From NCBI GenBank assembly GCA_003223645.1, contig QHVT01000030.1, positions 1 through 57,727 of the forward strand: a stretch of 57,727 nucleotides of DNA. Reading direction: 5' to 3'. The position numbers and the translations under genes are program-made. A model generated the notes under the pieces. It was not told where the DNA came from, ran no database searches, and saw only the letters and a list, made by a program, of their open reading frames with translations. This document shows, piece after piece, positions 7,359-15,872 of this stretch. The DNA comes from Acidobacteriota bacterium (GTDB lineage Bacteria; Acidobacteriota; Thermoanaerobaculia; Gp7-AA8). The first letter of the stretch is position 1. Each line of letters begins with the position of its first letter.

Positions 7359-8756
7359 ATGCCGGCCGTGGCGCCGCGCCCTCCGGTCACGCAACATTCC
7401 GCGCAACCCGCGACGCGGAATTACCAGCAGTTGCTGACGAAGCTGCTGCGGCACGGCGCGTTTCCGCAGCTGCGCAAGATCGTCGAGAAGACGCTCCCGG
7501 CCGACGTCGCGCCGGTGCTGCCGCTGCTGCTCGAAGAGGACCGCAATCGCATCCTCTCGCTCCTCATCGAAGCGGGAAAAGCGGCGCGCGCGCTGCTCAG
7601 CCTCGATGAAAACGATTTGAACGAACTGCTCGACGCGATCGACGACTCGACGCTCGCATCGGTCTGCAGTTCGTCCGCGCCCGACGATGCCGCCGACCTG
7701 CTGGACGTGCTCGACGAAGAGCGACGCTCGCGCGTGCTCGAGATTCTCGGCGCCGCGCAAGGCGCGAAGCTCGAGTCGCTGCTCGAAGGCGAAGAAGAGA
7801 CCGCGGGCTCGCTGATGAACACGGAGTTCCTCGCGCTGGACGAGGACCTCACCGTCGCCGAAGCGATCGAGGCGATCCGGCAGTACCCGCGGAAAGAATC
7901 GTTCTTCTACGTCTACTGCGTCGACAGCGAGCAGCATCTCGTCGGCGTGCTGTCGCTGCGTAGTCTGATCCTCGCGGAGCTGGGATCGAAGCTGCGCGAC
8001 ATCATGGTGCAGGGTGTCGTGCGGACGCAGATCGACTCGAGGCCCGAGGAAGTCGCGCAGCTCGTCTCGAAATACGACTTGCTGTCGATTCCGGTCGTCG
8101 ATCATCAGAACGTGCTCGTCGGCGTCGTCACCGTCGACGACGTGCTCGACGTGATTCAGGAGCAGGCGGAAGAAGATCTCTTGCACCTGGCCGGCGTCGA
8201 TATCTCCGAGCGCGTGACGACGCCCGCGCGCGAGTCGTGGCGCACGCGGTTTCCGTGGCTCGCGGTCAATCTCGTGACGGCGTTTCTCGCGGCGTCGGTC
8301 GTGCGGCTGTTCGAAGGGACGATTCAGAAGTGGACCGCGCTCGCGGCGTTCATGCCGATCGTTGCGGGGATGGGCGGGAATGCCGGAACGCAGACGCTGA
8401 CGGTATTCGTGCGCGCGCTCGCCCTCCGCGAGATCGACTGGGCGACAGGCATGAAAGCGATCGGGAAGGAAATGCTCGTCGGGTTCATGAACGGCGCGGC
8501 CAACGGATTCCTGACGTTCCTCATCGTCGGCTTCTGGACGGGCGATTGGATCCTGGCGACGATCCTTTTCACCGCGATGTGCGTGAATCTCGTCATCGCC
8601 GGCGTCGCTGGCGGACTCGTCCCTCTCATCCTCGAGCGTCGCGGCTTCGATCCTGCGGTCGCGTCGTCGATTTTCGTGACGACCTGTACCGATGTGGGCG
8701 GCTTTTTCTCGTTCCTCGGCCTCGCCACGCTGGCAATTCGCTGGGTCGGGCGCTGA
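7359..8756 (+). CDS. mgtE: Magnesium transporter MgtE
   Basis: A 465-residue protein with the full MgtE layout. It begins with a helical N-domain (about 25-140) with repeated acidic helices. Two CBS domains follow (about 150-275), including the SIPVVDHQNVLVGVVTVDD segment. Five membrane helices (about 300-465) carry the channel signature PIVAGMGGNAGTQTLT and an acidic residue-rich last helix region. It moves Mg2+ across the inner membrane, with cytoplasmic CBS domains gating in response to Mg2+. I see no M-box-like leader; the short upstream region is taken up by a repeat array. The start at 7359 is preferred to the TACGATG-shifted alternatives by frame. Confidence 0.93.
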   Translation: MPAVAPRPPVTQHSAQPATRNYQQLLTKLLRHGAFPQLRKIVEKTLPADVAPVLPLLLEEDRNRILSLLIEAGKAARALLSLDENDLNELLDAIDDSTLASVCSSSAPDDAADLLDVLDEERRSRVLEILGAAQGAKLESLLEGEEETAGSLMNTEFLALDEDLTVAEAIEAIRQYPRKESFFYVYCVDSEQHLVGVLSLRSLILAELGSKLRDIMVQGVVRTQIDSRPEEVAQLVSKYDLLSIPVVDHQNVLVGVVTVDDVLDVIQEQAEEDLLHLAGVDISERVTTPARESWRTRFPWLAVNLVTAFLAASVVRLFEGTIQKWTALAAFMPIVAGMGGNAGTQTLTVFVRALALREIDWATGMKAIGKEMLVGFMNGAANGFLTFLIVGFWTGDWILATILFTAMCVNLVIAGVAGGLVPLILERRGFDPAVASSIFVTTCTDVGGFFSFLGLATLAIRWVGR

Positions 8757-8901
8757 AGCGGCGTGACCAATCGGAGAACACGGACTGCAACGGATGAGGT
8801 GCAGTTCGCGTAAGTTTCAGCCGATCAGCGAGTTAGCTCAGTCGCACATTCTCGTGTGCAAAGCGGGGAAACCGGCCATTTTTTGCGGTCTGGCGCGGAT
8901 T

Positions 8902-9531
8902 TCAGGGCGTTTTCCGCAGCGATTTCCACACAAACTGTGTAAACGAATGATCACGTTCCCGCACAAAGCGGGGCTCGGCGGCGGTAAGGTCCAGAATTGC
9001 TGAAGGTTCGCCGTCGCGGCTGCCTCCGTCGACGATCGCGTCGAGCCGGTCCTGCAAATTTCGTGGCAGCGAATCCGGCACGGTCGCTGCCGGCTCGCCG
9101 CTGCGATTTGCGCTCGTCGAGACGAGCGGACCGCTGCGCTCGGCGAGGTCGCGCAGCCACTCGAGTGCGGGGATGCGCACAGCGAGCGTCGACTCGCCGC
9201 GACTGGCCGGAATGGGCGCCGACAGCGGAAGGATGGCAGTGAGGGGAGCGGGCCAGATGGAGTCGAGCGACGCGAGCAATTCCGGCGAAGCGGAGATGCC
9301 CAGCTCGCGGAGCTGGTCGATCGACGACGCGAGGACGATGAACGGCTTCGTCTCGTCGCGTCCCTTGAGGTCGGCGATGCGCTCGACCGCGTCCGCATTC
9401 GTGGCGACGGCATGCAGGCCGTAGATCGTGTCGGTCGGCATCAGCACGACGCTTCCTTCGCGCAGGAGTTTCGCGATCTCGCTCAGCTGCAGCGCCGTCG
9501 GCGCGTCGTCGATGTGCCAGAGTCGTGTCAT
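8902..9531 (-). CDS. L-threonylcarbamoyladenylate synthase (Sua5/YciO/YrdC family)
   Basis: A 209-residue single-domain protein with the family signatures MPTDTIYGLHA (about 31-41), KGRDETKPF (about 57-65) and LVSTSANRSGEPA (about 139-151). The enzyme makes threonylcarbamoyl-AMP from threonine, bicarbonate and ATP for the t6A37 modification of ANN-decoding tRNAs; it acts in the cytosol. The length fits TsaC/YrdC rather than the longer Sua5 type. It lies downstream of recN on the same strand, separated by a repeat array. Confidence 0.9.
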   Translation of the reverse strand: MTRLWHIDDAPTALQLSEIAKLLREGSVVLMPTDTIYGLHAVATNADAVERIADLKGRDETKPFIVLASSIDQLRELGISASPELLASLDSIWPAPLTAILPLSAPIPASRGESTLAVRIPALEWLRDLAERSGPLVSTSANRSGEPAATVPDSLPRNLQDRLDAIVDGGSRDGEPSAILDLTAAEPRFVRERDHSFTQFVWKSLRKTP

Positions 9532-9536
9532 GACCC

Positions 9537-9604
9537 GGTTGCGCGGTTACGCAGTCTCGCGGTCGTGCGGCAGTTCAAACCGCGTGACCGCGCAACTGCG
9601 CAAC
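9537..9604. repeat. Inverted array of GTTGCGCG-type octamers overlapping the recN 3' end
   Basis: Left arm GTTGCGCG GTTACGCA GTCTCGCG GTCGTGCG (9538-9570), right arm CGCGTGACCGCGCAACTGCGCAAC (9580-9604). The last nine codons of recN (VAQLRGHAV) are made of array sequence. Confidence 0.8.
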
Positions 9605-11269
9605 CTTCGCTCCTTCCAGCAGCTCTCGCGCGTGCGCGAACGCCGACTCCGATACTTTCTCGCCGCCCAGCATGCGCGCGATCTCCGCCACGCGCTCCTC
9701 GGCATCATCGAGCCGGCGGATGCGCGCTCGCGTGTGGCCGGCGTGATCTTCTTTCCAAACATAAAAGTGCGTGGTGCCGAAGCTCGCGATCTGCGGGAGG
9801 TGCGTGACGCAGATGACTTGATTGCGCGCGGCGAGCTCCTGCAGTTTGCGTCCGACGATTTCCGCGACGCGGCCGCCGATGCCGGCGTCGATCTCGTCGA
9901 ACACGAGCGTCGCGGCGGCGGAATGCGTCGATGCTTTGAACAGCGCCGCGGCGATCGCGAGCTGGATGCGCGACAGCTCGCCGCCCGACGCGATGCGCTG
10001 CATCGCCTTCGGCTCTTCGCCGCGATTCGGCGCGATGAGGACGTCGATGCGATCGATGCCGTCTGCGCCTCCGCGCTCGACGTTCTCGACGACGACGCGC
10101 ACGGTCGTCCGCTCCATCGCCAGATCGTTCAACTGTTTCTGAATCGCCTGCTCGAATGCGCGCGCGGCTTTCTTGCGCGCGGCCGAGAGTTTCTCCGCGG
10201 CTTTGCGATAGACGCCGAGGCGCGCGGCTTCGGCCTGCTGGAGTTTCTCGACGTTCGCTTCGTAGTCGGCCAGGCGCTCGTATTCGTCCTGAGCGCGGCC
10301 GAGGTGATCGAGGACGGCGGTGATCGTGCCGCCGTACTTTTTGTTCAGGCGTTCGATCGTCACGAGACGGTCTTCGACCTGTTCGAGCCGCGCGGGATCG
10401 TGGCGGACGGTCTCGCTCAGACGGCCCAACGTGCGCGCGACTTCCTGCAGACGATAGAGCGCGTCCTGCAGATCGTCGCCGATCTGACGCAGGTCCGCGA
10501 TGTGCTTCGACAGCGGCTGCAGCATGTGAATGGCGCGCCCGAGCTGCGCGATCGACGAGTTCTCATCGTCGTCGACGAGCTGAAACGCGCCCGACGTCGC
10601 CTCGATCATCTCGCGCGCGTGACTGAGCACCGCTTTCTCTTCGAGCAGCGCGTCTTCTTCCGCGGGATCGAGTTTCGCCGCCGAGATTTCGTCGAGCTGG
10701 TACCTGAGGAGATCCAGCTGCAAGGCGCGGTCGCGCTGTGCCCCGGTCATCTCCCGCAACTGATCCGCGGCCTGCTTCCAGTCGCGATACGCCTCACGCG
10801 TCGTCACCAGCAACTCGTCGTGATTGCCGTACTCGTCGACGAGCTCGCGATACGTTTGTCCCGCGACGCGCTGATGCGATTCCTGCTGTCCGTGAATCTC
10901 GAGCAGCGCATCCATCGCTGCGCCGAGCTCGCGGACGGAGAGCGGCGAGCCGTTGATCAAAACGCGCGAGCGTCCGCCGATCTCGCGCCGCACGATCAGC
11001 TCACCCTGCGCGTCGAAATCGATGCCGATCTCCTCCAGTTGACGCGCGGTTTTTTTCGGCACATGGAAAACGGCCTCGGCCGTCATCTTGTCCGTGCCGC
11101 CGCGGATCATGTCGCTCGATCCGCGTGCGCCGCGCAGAAACTCCAGCGAATCGATGAGCAGCGACTTGCCCGCGCCGGTCTCCCCGGTGAGCACGTTCAG
11201 TCCGCTTCCGGGCTCGATGGCGAGCTCTTCGACGATCGCCAGATTGCGAACTTTCAGGTACGTAATCAC
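9575..11269 (-). CDS. recN: DNA repair protein RecN
   Basis: A 564-residue SMC-like ATPase of double-strand-break repair. The N-terminus VITYLKVRNLAIVEELAIE is typical. Walker A is GETGAGKSLLI (about 33-43), coiled-coil arms follow in the middle, and the C-terminal ABC signature LSRIQLAIAAAL and Walker B LVFDEIDAGIGG are intact. The start is the GTG at 11269; the frame stays open upstream only through low-complexity repeat DNA. The extreme C-terminus reads into a repeat array, so the final nine residues differ from a normal RecN tail and are probably array-derived. Confidence 0.93.
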   Translation of the reverse strand: MITYLKVRNLAIVEELAIEPGSGLNVLTGETGAGKSLLIDSLEFLRGARGSSDMIRGGTDKMTAEAVFHVPKKTARQLEEIGIDFDAQGELIVRREIGGRSRVLINGSPLSVRELGAAMDALLEIHGQQESHQRVAGQTYRELVDEYGNHDELLVTTREAYRDWKQAADQLREMTGAQRDRALQLDLLRYQLDEISAAKLDPAEEDALLEEKAVLSHAREMIEATSGAFQLVDDDENSSIAQLGRAIHMLQPLSKHIADLRQIGDDLQDALYRLQEVARTLGRLSETVRHDPARLEQVEDRLVTIERLNKKYGGTITAVLDHLGRAQDEYERLADYEANVEKLQQAEAARLGVYRKAAEKLSAARKKAARAFEQAIQKQLNDLAMERTTVRVVVENVERGGADGIDRIDVLIAPNRGEEPKAMQRIASGGELSRIQLAIAAALFKASTHSAAATLVFDEIDAGIGGRVAEIVGRKLQELAARNQVICVTHLPQIASFGTTHFYVWKEDHAGHTRARIRRLDDAEERVAEIARMLGGEKVSESAFAHARELLEGAKVAQLRGHAV

Positions 11270-11326
11270 CGCGCGAAGTATAGGGCGCTTCGCGCGATGG
11301 CGGCTTCGCGCTGGCGGCTTCGCGCC

Positions 11327-11437
11327 GATGGCGGATGGCGGATGGCAGATGGCGGATGGCAGATGGCGGATGGCAGATGGCCCCACCGCCCGGCTCGGTT
11401 CTGCCATCCGCCATCCGCCATCCGCCATCCGCCATCC
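11327..11437. repeat. Inverted array of GATGGCG heptamers
   Basis: Left arm of eight exact-period heptamers, GATGGCG or GATGGCA (11327-11382), a 20-base loop, and a right arm of five GCCATCC heptamers (11403-11437). It fills the divergent region between recN and the L,D-transpeptidase gene. The same heptamer is used at 14722-14842 and 15771-15866. Confidence 0.9.
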
Positions 11438-11476
11438 GGTATCGCCATCGGCCCAGCCATTGCTTTATCCGACCTC

Positions 11477-12754
11477 ATGAAAACGCGGACGACAATTCTC
11501 GCGATGGTGGTGCTGTGCGCCGTCGCGTGCACGAAACAGGAAGCCAGACAGGCGCAGCAGGACGCGAAGGCGAAGGCGCGGCAGGTCGCGGACAAGGTCA
11601 GCGCCATCGTCGACGTTGCGGTCCCCTTCAACGGAACAGAGGAAGACAAGCAGGCGCGCGAGAAGCAGCGCTTCGATGAAGGGTGGCGCAGGCTCGACGT
11701 GTTTCGCAACGTGCGGCCGGCCGTCGCGGGACCTGCACAACCTGCAAAACCGAAGGTGCAGATCACGTTCGTCGCGAACGGGAAGGAGTCGTTGAAGAAG
11801 ATGACTCCGGAGATGATCAACAGTGCGCCGGTCGCGATCCCGATCAAAGGCGACGTGAACGGGCCGTCGGTGTTGAAGACGCAGGTGTATCTCGACCGGC
11901 TCGACTTCGCCGTCGGCGCGATCGACGGACGATGGGGACGCAACTCGGCGATCGCGCTCTGGTGGTATCAGCGCGCGCATGGCATCAACGCTGCGGAGCC
12001 GGGTGCGGTCGACGAGCAGACGTTCCGAGCGCTCGCGGAGGCAGCGGGCGGCGTAGCGCCGCTGGTGTCGTACACGCTGACGGACGACGACGTGAAGGGA
12101 CCGTTCGTGAGCGTGCCGCAGGACATGTACGAGAAGGCGAACCTCGATTGCCTCTGCTACGAGTCGAAGCTGGAGAAGCTCTCCGAGCGGTTCCACGCGA
12201 CGCAGGACTTTCTCGAGCTTCTCAATCCCGACGTCGAGTTCTCATCGCTCAACGCCGGCGACAAGATCTGGGCGCCGAACGTGCGCGAGCCGGTGACGCA
12301 GGACCGTCCGGACATCGCGCGCGTCGTCGTATCGATTCGCGGCAACACGTTCAACGCGTTCGACGCGCAGGGCAATCTGATCTTCCATGCGCCGACGACC
12401 GTCGGCTCGAAGTACGACCCGTCGCCGAACGAGACGGTGTACGTGAAGGACATCATCCACGATCCGTATTTTCACTATCAGCCGACGCTGTTCAGCGAAG
12501 TGCCGGACGAAGAGCCGGAGGCGCATCTGAAGCCGGGACCGAACTCGCCGGTCGGCGTCGTCTGGATCGCGTTGAGCAAAGCGCACTTCGGAATCCACGG
12601 CACGTCGGATCCCGACTCGATCGGCTACGCCTCCTCGCACGGCTGCGTGCGACTCGCGAACTGGGACGCGCAGGAAGTGTCGCACCGCATCGCGAAGAAC
12701 GTGCAGGTGGAGTTCCTCGACACGCAGAGGACGACGCAGACCGCGTCGCAATAA
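11477..12754 (+). CDS. L,D-transpeptidase (YkuD) lipoprotein with peptidoglycan-binding domain
   Basis: A 425-residue protein. The signal peptide ends in a lipobox at AVAC (Cys near 18), so it is a lipoprotein. A PG_binding_1-like region lies around 135-195 (YLDRLDFAVGAIDGRWGRNS), then a LysM-like segment (LLNPDVEFSSLNAGDKIWAP). The catalytic domain has FGIHGTSDP and ASSHGCVRLANWD, containing the His and the nucleophile Cys of the YkuD family. It probably forms 3-3 cross-links in peptidoglycan or anchors proteins to it, in the periplasm. The frame is open far upstream as antisense to recN; the ATG at 11477 followed by the signal peptide is the real start. Confidence 0.9.
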   Translation: MKTRTTILAMVVLCAVACTKQEARQAQQDAKAKARQVADKVSAIVDVAVPFNGTEEDKQAREKQRFDEGWRRLDVFRNVRPAVAGPAQPAKPKVQITFVANGKESLKKMTPEMINSAPVAIPIKGDVNGPSVLKTQVYLDRLDFAVGAIDGRWGRNSAIALWWYQRAHGINAAEPGAVDEQTFRALAEAAGGVAPLVSYTLTDDDVKGPFVSVPQDMYEKANLDCLCYESKLEKLSERFHATQDFLELLNPDVEFSSLNAGDKIWAPNVREPVTQDRPDIARVVVSIRGNTFNAFDAQGNLIFHAPTTVGSKYDPSPNETVYVKDIIHDPYFHYQPTLFSEVPDEEPEAHLKPGPNSPVGVVWIALSKAHFGIHGTSDPDSIGYASSHGCVRLANWDAQEVSHRIAKNVQVEFLDTQRTTQTASQ

Positions 12755-12756
12755 AC

Positions 12757-12842
12757 CCGGTTGCGCGGTTGCCCGGTCACGCAGTGCGGCGGGCTGGTGC
12801 CCGCCGCTCTGTTTTTGCCGCGTAACCGAGCAACCGCGCAAC
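12757..12842. repeat. Inverted array of GTTGCGCG-type octamers between convergent genes
   Basis: Left arm GGTTGCGCGGTTGCCCGG (12758-12775) and right arm CGCGTAACCGAGCAACCGCG (12818-12837). A separate GC-rich hairpin is nested in the loop. Confidence 0.75.
12786..12817 (+). terminator. Rho-independent terminator after the L,D-transpeptidase gene
   Basis: A perfect 9-bp stem GCGGCGGGC-TGGT-GCCCGCCGC (12786-12807), followed by TCTGTTTTT. It is placed 32 bases after the stop codon. Confidence 0.8.
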
Positions 12843-12847
12843 TACTG

Positions 12848-14134
12848 TCAAGCAACCGCTTCGCTCAACATCGCGGGCGTCACTCCCGGGTCCTTCACGT
12901 TGCCGAGGAGCGTGAGCGAGAGCGACGACGGGTCAACGATCGTGTGCGCCACCTGCTGGATGTCGTCGAGGGTCACGTTGTCGATGTGCTGGATGATCTC
13001 GTCGGGTGTGTACTGGCGGCCGAAGTAATACTCCTGGCGCGCGATGCCGGACATGCGGCTGATCGTCGACTCGAGCGACAGCAGGATCGATCCCTTGAGA
13101 TGAAGCTTCGCGGACGCGAGCTCGTCGGCCGTCGCGCCGGTCTGTTTGATCTTGCTCATCTCCGCGAGCGTGAGGTCGAGGACGCGCCGCAGATTCTTCG
13201 GTGCGCACGCGGCGTAGACGGCTTCGTATCCGCCGTGCAGATATCCGTTGTGATACGACGCGATGCTGTAGACGAGTCCTTCCTGTTCGCGGATGCGCTG
13301 GAAGAGGCGCGACGACATGCTGCCGCCGAGGATCGCGTTGAAGAGGGCGGCGGCGTAGCGCTCGTGGCCCTGTTGCGGATAGCCGCGCGATCCGAGGCAG
13401 AGGTGGACCTGCTCGAGCTCGCGCTTCTCGCGGAGGATGACGTGCTGCTTGGGAGTCGGCGCGTTCCATTCGCGGCGAAAGGGAGGGCGGGCGGCGGGCG
13501 CGAACTGGCGCTCGAGGAACGGCAGCACGTCCTCGGGCCGCACGTTTCCCGATGCCGCGAAGATCACGTTCGACGGCTGAAACGTTTCTTCGTAATGCTC
13601 GATGATCTTCGCGCGCTCGATGCGCGTGATCGTCTCCTCGGTGCCGAGGATCGGACGGCCGAGCGGATGATCGGGCCAGAACGCCGTGACGAAAATCTCG
13701 TGCACGAGATCGTCCGGCGTGTCCTCGACCATCTTGATCTCTTCGAGGATGACGCCGCGCTCCATCTCGACGTCGTCCACGTTGAAGCGCGGCTCGCGCA
13801 AGATCTCGGTCAGCAGGTCGAGTGCGGTCGGCACCTGCTCGTCGAGCACGTGCGCGTAGAACGACGTGTACTCCTTGCCGGTGAACGCGTCGACGTCACC
13901 GCCGAGGATGTCGATCACCTGCGCGATCTCGGCGGTGCTGCGCTTCTGCGTCCCTTTGAAGACGAGATGCTCGAGGAAATGCGACGCGCCGCCGTGCTCC
14001 TCCGACTCGACGGCCGATCCGCTGCGCAGGTAATAGCCGAGCGCGACGGAGCGGACGTACGGAAGCGTCTCGATCAGGACGGTGAGTCCCGAGGGGAGCG
14101 TGGTCTTGAAGAGAGGATCGGTTTTTCGCGTCAC
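12848..14134 (-). CDS. M16-family zinc peptidase (processing-peptidase-like)
   Basis: About 428 residues with the inverted zinc motif HFLEHLVFKGT (HXXEH) near 50-60 and the distal Glu region in FTGKEYTSFYAHV. A typical second half (LCLGSRGYPQQGHERYAA; AILGGSMSSRLFQ) is the R/Y-pair region of subunit-type M16 proteins. These peptidases degrade or process peptides; the substrate here is unknown. Two GTG starts are possible, at 14134 and 14158. The latter would overlap the preceding pseudopilin, and 14134 gives the usual M16 N-terminus (TRKTDPLFKTTLPSGLTV). Its position as the last gene of the pilus operon is notable. Confidence 0.87.
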   Translation of the reverse strand: MTRKTDPLFKTTLPSGLTVLIETLPYVRSVALGYYLRSGSAVESEEHGGASHFLEHLVFKGTQKRSTAEIAQVIDILGGDVDAFTGKEYTSFYAHVLDEQVPTALDLLTEILREPRFNVDDVEMERGVILEEIKMVEDTPDDLVHEIFVTAFWPDHPLGRPILGTEETITRIERAKIIEHYEETFQPSNVIFAASGNVRPEDVLPFLERQFAPAARPPFRREWNAPTPKQHVILREKRELEQVHLCLGSRGYPQQGHERYAAALFNAILGGSMSSRLFQRIREQEGLVYSIASYHNGYLHGGYEAVYAACAPKNLRRVLDLTLAEMSKIKQTGATADELASAKLHLKGSILLSLESTISRMSGIARQEYYFGRQYTPDEIIQHIDNVTLDDIQQVAHTIVDPSSLSLTLLGNVKDPGVTPAMLSEAVA

Positions 14135-14147
14135 GTGGGGCGCGATT

Positions 14148-14840
14148 CTACTTCGCACTCGCCGCCGCGACCCTTGCCTGGATCTCCATGTCCAGATCCA
14201 TCACGGTGTAGACCCACTCGCTGTAGTCGCTCGCGCCGTTGAATTCGATGTAGCTTTTTCCTTCGGCAGCGGGGCGCACACCGATGAACGGGCCGACGTA
14301 ATCGCGCGGGGAGGCTTCCTTGACCAACTTGCGCGGCCCGGGGGTCGCGGTGCTCGCGCCGGTATTCGCGTAGTTGGCGATGTTCGGAGGGACGTTCGCT
14401 CCCCCTCCCTGCACCGCGCTCGGAGGCACGAGAATCCAGTCGTCTTGTTTTCCGGTGATCGGGCAGACCGGCTTGTCGATGCCGCGTATGAACCGCGGAC
14501 GGCGCGCCTCGAGGATCTGATCGAGGCTCGTCGGCGTGCCGCCGTTCTTCTTGCCCCACGCTTCGATCGCGCGCGCGAACTGCTTCATCAGGAAGATCGT
14601 CTGCCGGTCGCGCTCGCGCCCCATGACGAGCGACCACTGGTCGGGCACGGTGTAGGCGATCACCAGCGCGATGATCGTGAGGATCACGAGCAGCGCGGCG
14701 AGGGTGAAGCCCTCTTGATTGGATGGCAGATGGCGGATGGCGGATGGCGGATGGCGGATGGCGGACGGCGGATGGCGGATGGCGGATGGCAGAGACTTAC
14801 CGCGGGCGGGCGGGGCCATCTGCTGTCCGCCATCTGCCAT
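14148..14840 (-). CDS. GspG-like pseudopilin with a repeat-array-encoded leader
   Basis: A 230-residue prepilin-like protein. The prepilin motif EG^FTLAALLVIL is at about 50-62, followed by the hydrophobic N-terminal helix. The usual Glu at mature position 5 is Ala. The globular part contains CPITGKQDDW, a motif shared with its two neighbours. The only start codon in frame is the ATG at 14840, giving a 51-residue leader; 14722-14842 is a GATGGCG array, so the leader reads as SAIRHPP repeats. It starts 4 bases after the stop of the previous pseudopilin. The product is expected to be cleaved by PilD and to form part of a pseudopilus. Confidence 0.8.
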   Translation of the reverse strand: MADGGQQMAPPARGKSLPSAIRHPPSAIRHPPSAIRHLPSNQEGFTLAALLVILTIIALVIAYTVPDQWSLVMGRERDRQTIFLMKQFARAIEAWGKKNGGTPTSLDQILEARRPRFIRGIDKPVCPITGKQDDWILVPPSAVQGGGANVPPNIANYANTGASTATPGPRKLVKEASPRDYVGPFIGVRPAAEGKSYIEFNGASDYSEWVYTVMDLDMEIQARVAAASAK

Positions 14841-14842
14841 CT
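14722..14842. repeat. Inverted array of GATGGCG heptamers inside the pseudopilin leader codons
   Basis: Ten heptamers GATGGCR, one of them GACGGCG (14722-14791), a 23-base loop and four complementary heptamers such as GCCATCT (14815-14842). The array contains the pseudopilin start codon (14838-14840) and encodes most of its leader peptide. Because the unit is 7 bases, loss or gain of one unit would shift the reading frame. Confidence 0.9.
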
Positions 14843-14844
14843 GC

Positions 14845-15279
14845 TTAAAGATCCGCGTACGGAACATGATCGAGTGTCTCGCCCGGCGCTTTGCTCTTCA
14901 CGTCGATGACGCCGGGCTCCAGGCTGGCGTTGGGATCGGTCTCTGCCGGAACGGCCTCGGTGCCGCCCGCTTCGCTGTTCTCGAGCGGGTTGTCCATGAC
15001 CAGCTCCCAGTCGGCCTGCTTCGTGATCGGGTCGGGCGGGATCTTGCGCACGTAGTTCGGCACGAGGTCTTGGAGGCTCGCCGGATAGTGCTGTTTGTCG
15101 GCGTAGTAGTTGTCGATGCATTTGCGCAGCTGGAAGAGGTTGTCTTTCAGCGCGGCCTCGGCGGCTTTGCGCTGCGCAAACTTGACGTTGACGATCGCCA
15201 CGGCGGCAAGGATGCCGATGATCGTGACGACGACGATCAGCTCGATCAACGAGAAGCCTTTTTGTGAACGCTGTTTCAT
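14845..15279 (-). CDS. GspG-like pseudopilin
   Basis: A 144-residue type II secretion/type IV pilus-like pseudopilin. The leader is MKQRSQKG, then FSLIELIVVVTIIGILAAVA with the conserved Glu5. The globular region includes LRKCIDNYYADKQHYP, LQDLVPNYVRKIPPDPITK and DWELV, the normal GspG-like pattern of alpha helix then a DP(I/F)T loop. The ATG at 15279 gives a leader of normal length. An ATG at 15291 overlaps the stop of the preceding gene and would add MVTP. It is the least unusual of the three pseudopilins here and probably the functional core. Confidence 0.88.
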   Translation of the reverse strand: MKQRSQKGFSLIELIVVVTIIGILAAVAIVNVKFAQRKAAEAALKDNLFQLRKCIDNYYADKQHYPASLQDLVPNYVRKIPPDPITKQADWELVMDNPLENSEAGGTEAVPAETDPNASLEPGVIDVKSKAPGETLDHVPYADL

Positions 15280-15284
15280 CGGGG

Positions 15285-15872
15285 TCACCATTCGTTGTAA
15301 TGCGTCTTGCCGTCGAGGGCGAGCGCGGTCGATTTGGAATGCACTTCGAACACGTTGTCGCCGTTGCTCATCGACGTGTCTGGGTCGTCGGTCGTGGAGA
15401 GCGTGTTCCATTCTTTACGGCCGGTCATCGGATCGATGAGATCGCGCTCGCGGATGAGACGGATCGTTTTTCCGTCCGACATCTTGATGCCTTCGAGCAA
15501 CTCGTCGAGGTCTTTCGGATACCCCTCCGAGCCGAGGGCCTGCATCTGCGCGGGCCTCAACGTCGCGTTCGGCAGATTGGCCATGCCCATCAGATCGTGC
15601 CAGCGATCGATCGCGTCGGTGATCTTGCGCAGGCGGTCGTGCAGCTCGATCTCCTTCTGACGCCGCAGGCTGAAGCGCGCAACCGGCAGAGCGACCGCGG
15701 CGAGAATCGCGATGATCGCGCACACGGTCACCAGTTCGGCGAGCGTGAAGCCCTTTTCGGCGCCTCCGCGGCGGATGGCGGATCGCGGACGGCGGATGGC
15801 CGAGCACACGACTGGCGTGCCTTCCAATCGGCGTTTCGCCATCTGCCATCTGCCCTCTGCCATCTGTTTCAT
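15285..15872 (-). CDS. GspG-like pseudopilin with an extended, array-containing leader
   Basis: A 195-residue prepilin. The cleavage motif AEKG^FTLAELVTVCAII lies at about 38-52, with Glu5 present. The globular part has DRLRKITDAIDRWHDL and DPMTGRKEW. The ATG at 15872 overlaps the pilQ stop (ATGA) and gives MKQMAEGRWQMAKRR..., a 41-residue leader; residues 4-35 are encoded by the inverted repeat array at 15771-15866. Without the array the leader would be about MKQ plus RRGGAEKG, a normal length, so the array looks like an in-frame insertion. Confidence 0.83.
   Translation of the reverse strand: MKQMAEGRWQMAKRRLEGTPVVCSAIRRPRSAIRRGGAEKGFTLAELVTVCAIIAILAAVALPVARFSLRRQKEIELHDRLRKITDAIDRWHDLMGMANLPNATLRPAQMQALGSEGYPKDLDELLEGIKMSDGKTIRLIRERDLIDPMTGRKEWNTLSTTDDPDTSMSNGDNVFEVHSKSTALALDGKTHYNEW
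15771..15866. repeat. Inverted array of GATGGCG-type heptamers inside pseudopilin leader codons
   Basis: Left arm with degenerate GCGGATG units (15771-15799), a loop of about 39 bases and right arm GCCATCT GCCATCT GCCCTCT GCCATCT (15839-15866). It is wholly inside the 5' coding end of the pseudopilin gene that starts at 15872. Confidence 0.85.

Noticed and set aside
9428-11476. Long plus-strand open frame antisense to recN
   Set aside because: High-GC shadow; real sequence begins only at the lipoprotein signal at 11477.
14722-14842. CRISPR array
   Set aside because: Units are 7 bases, directly abutting, with no unique spacers and with a mirrored second arm; no cas genes are nearby.
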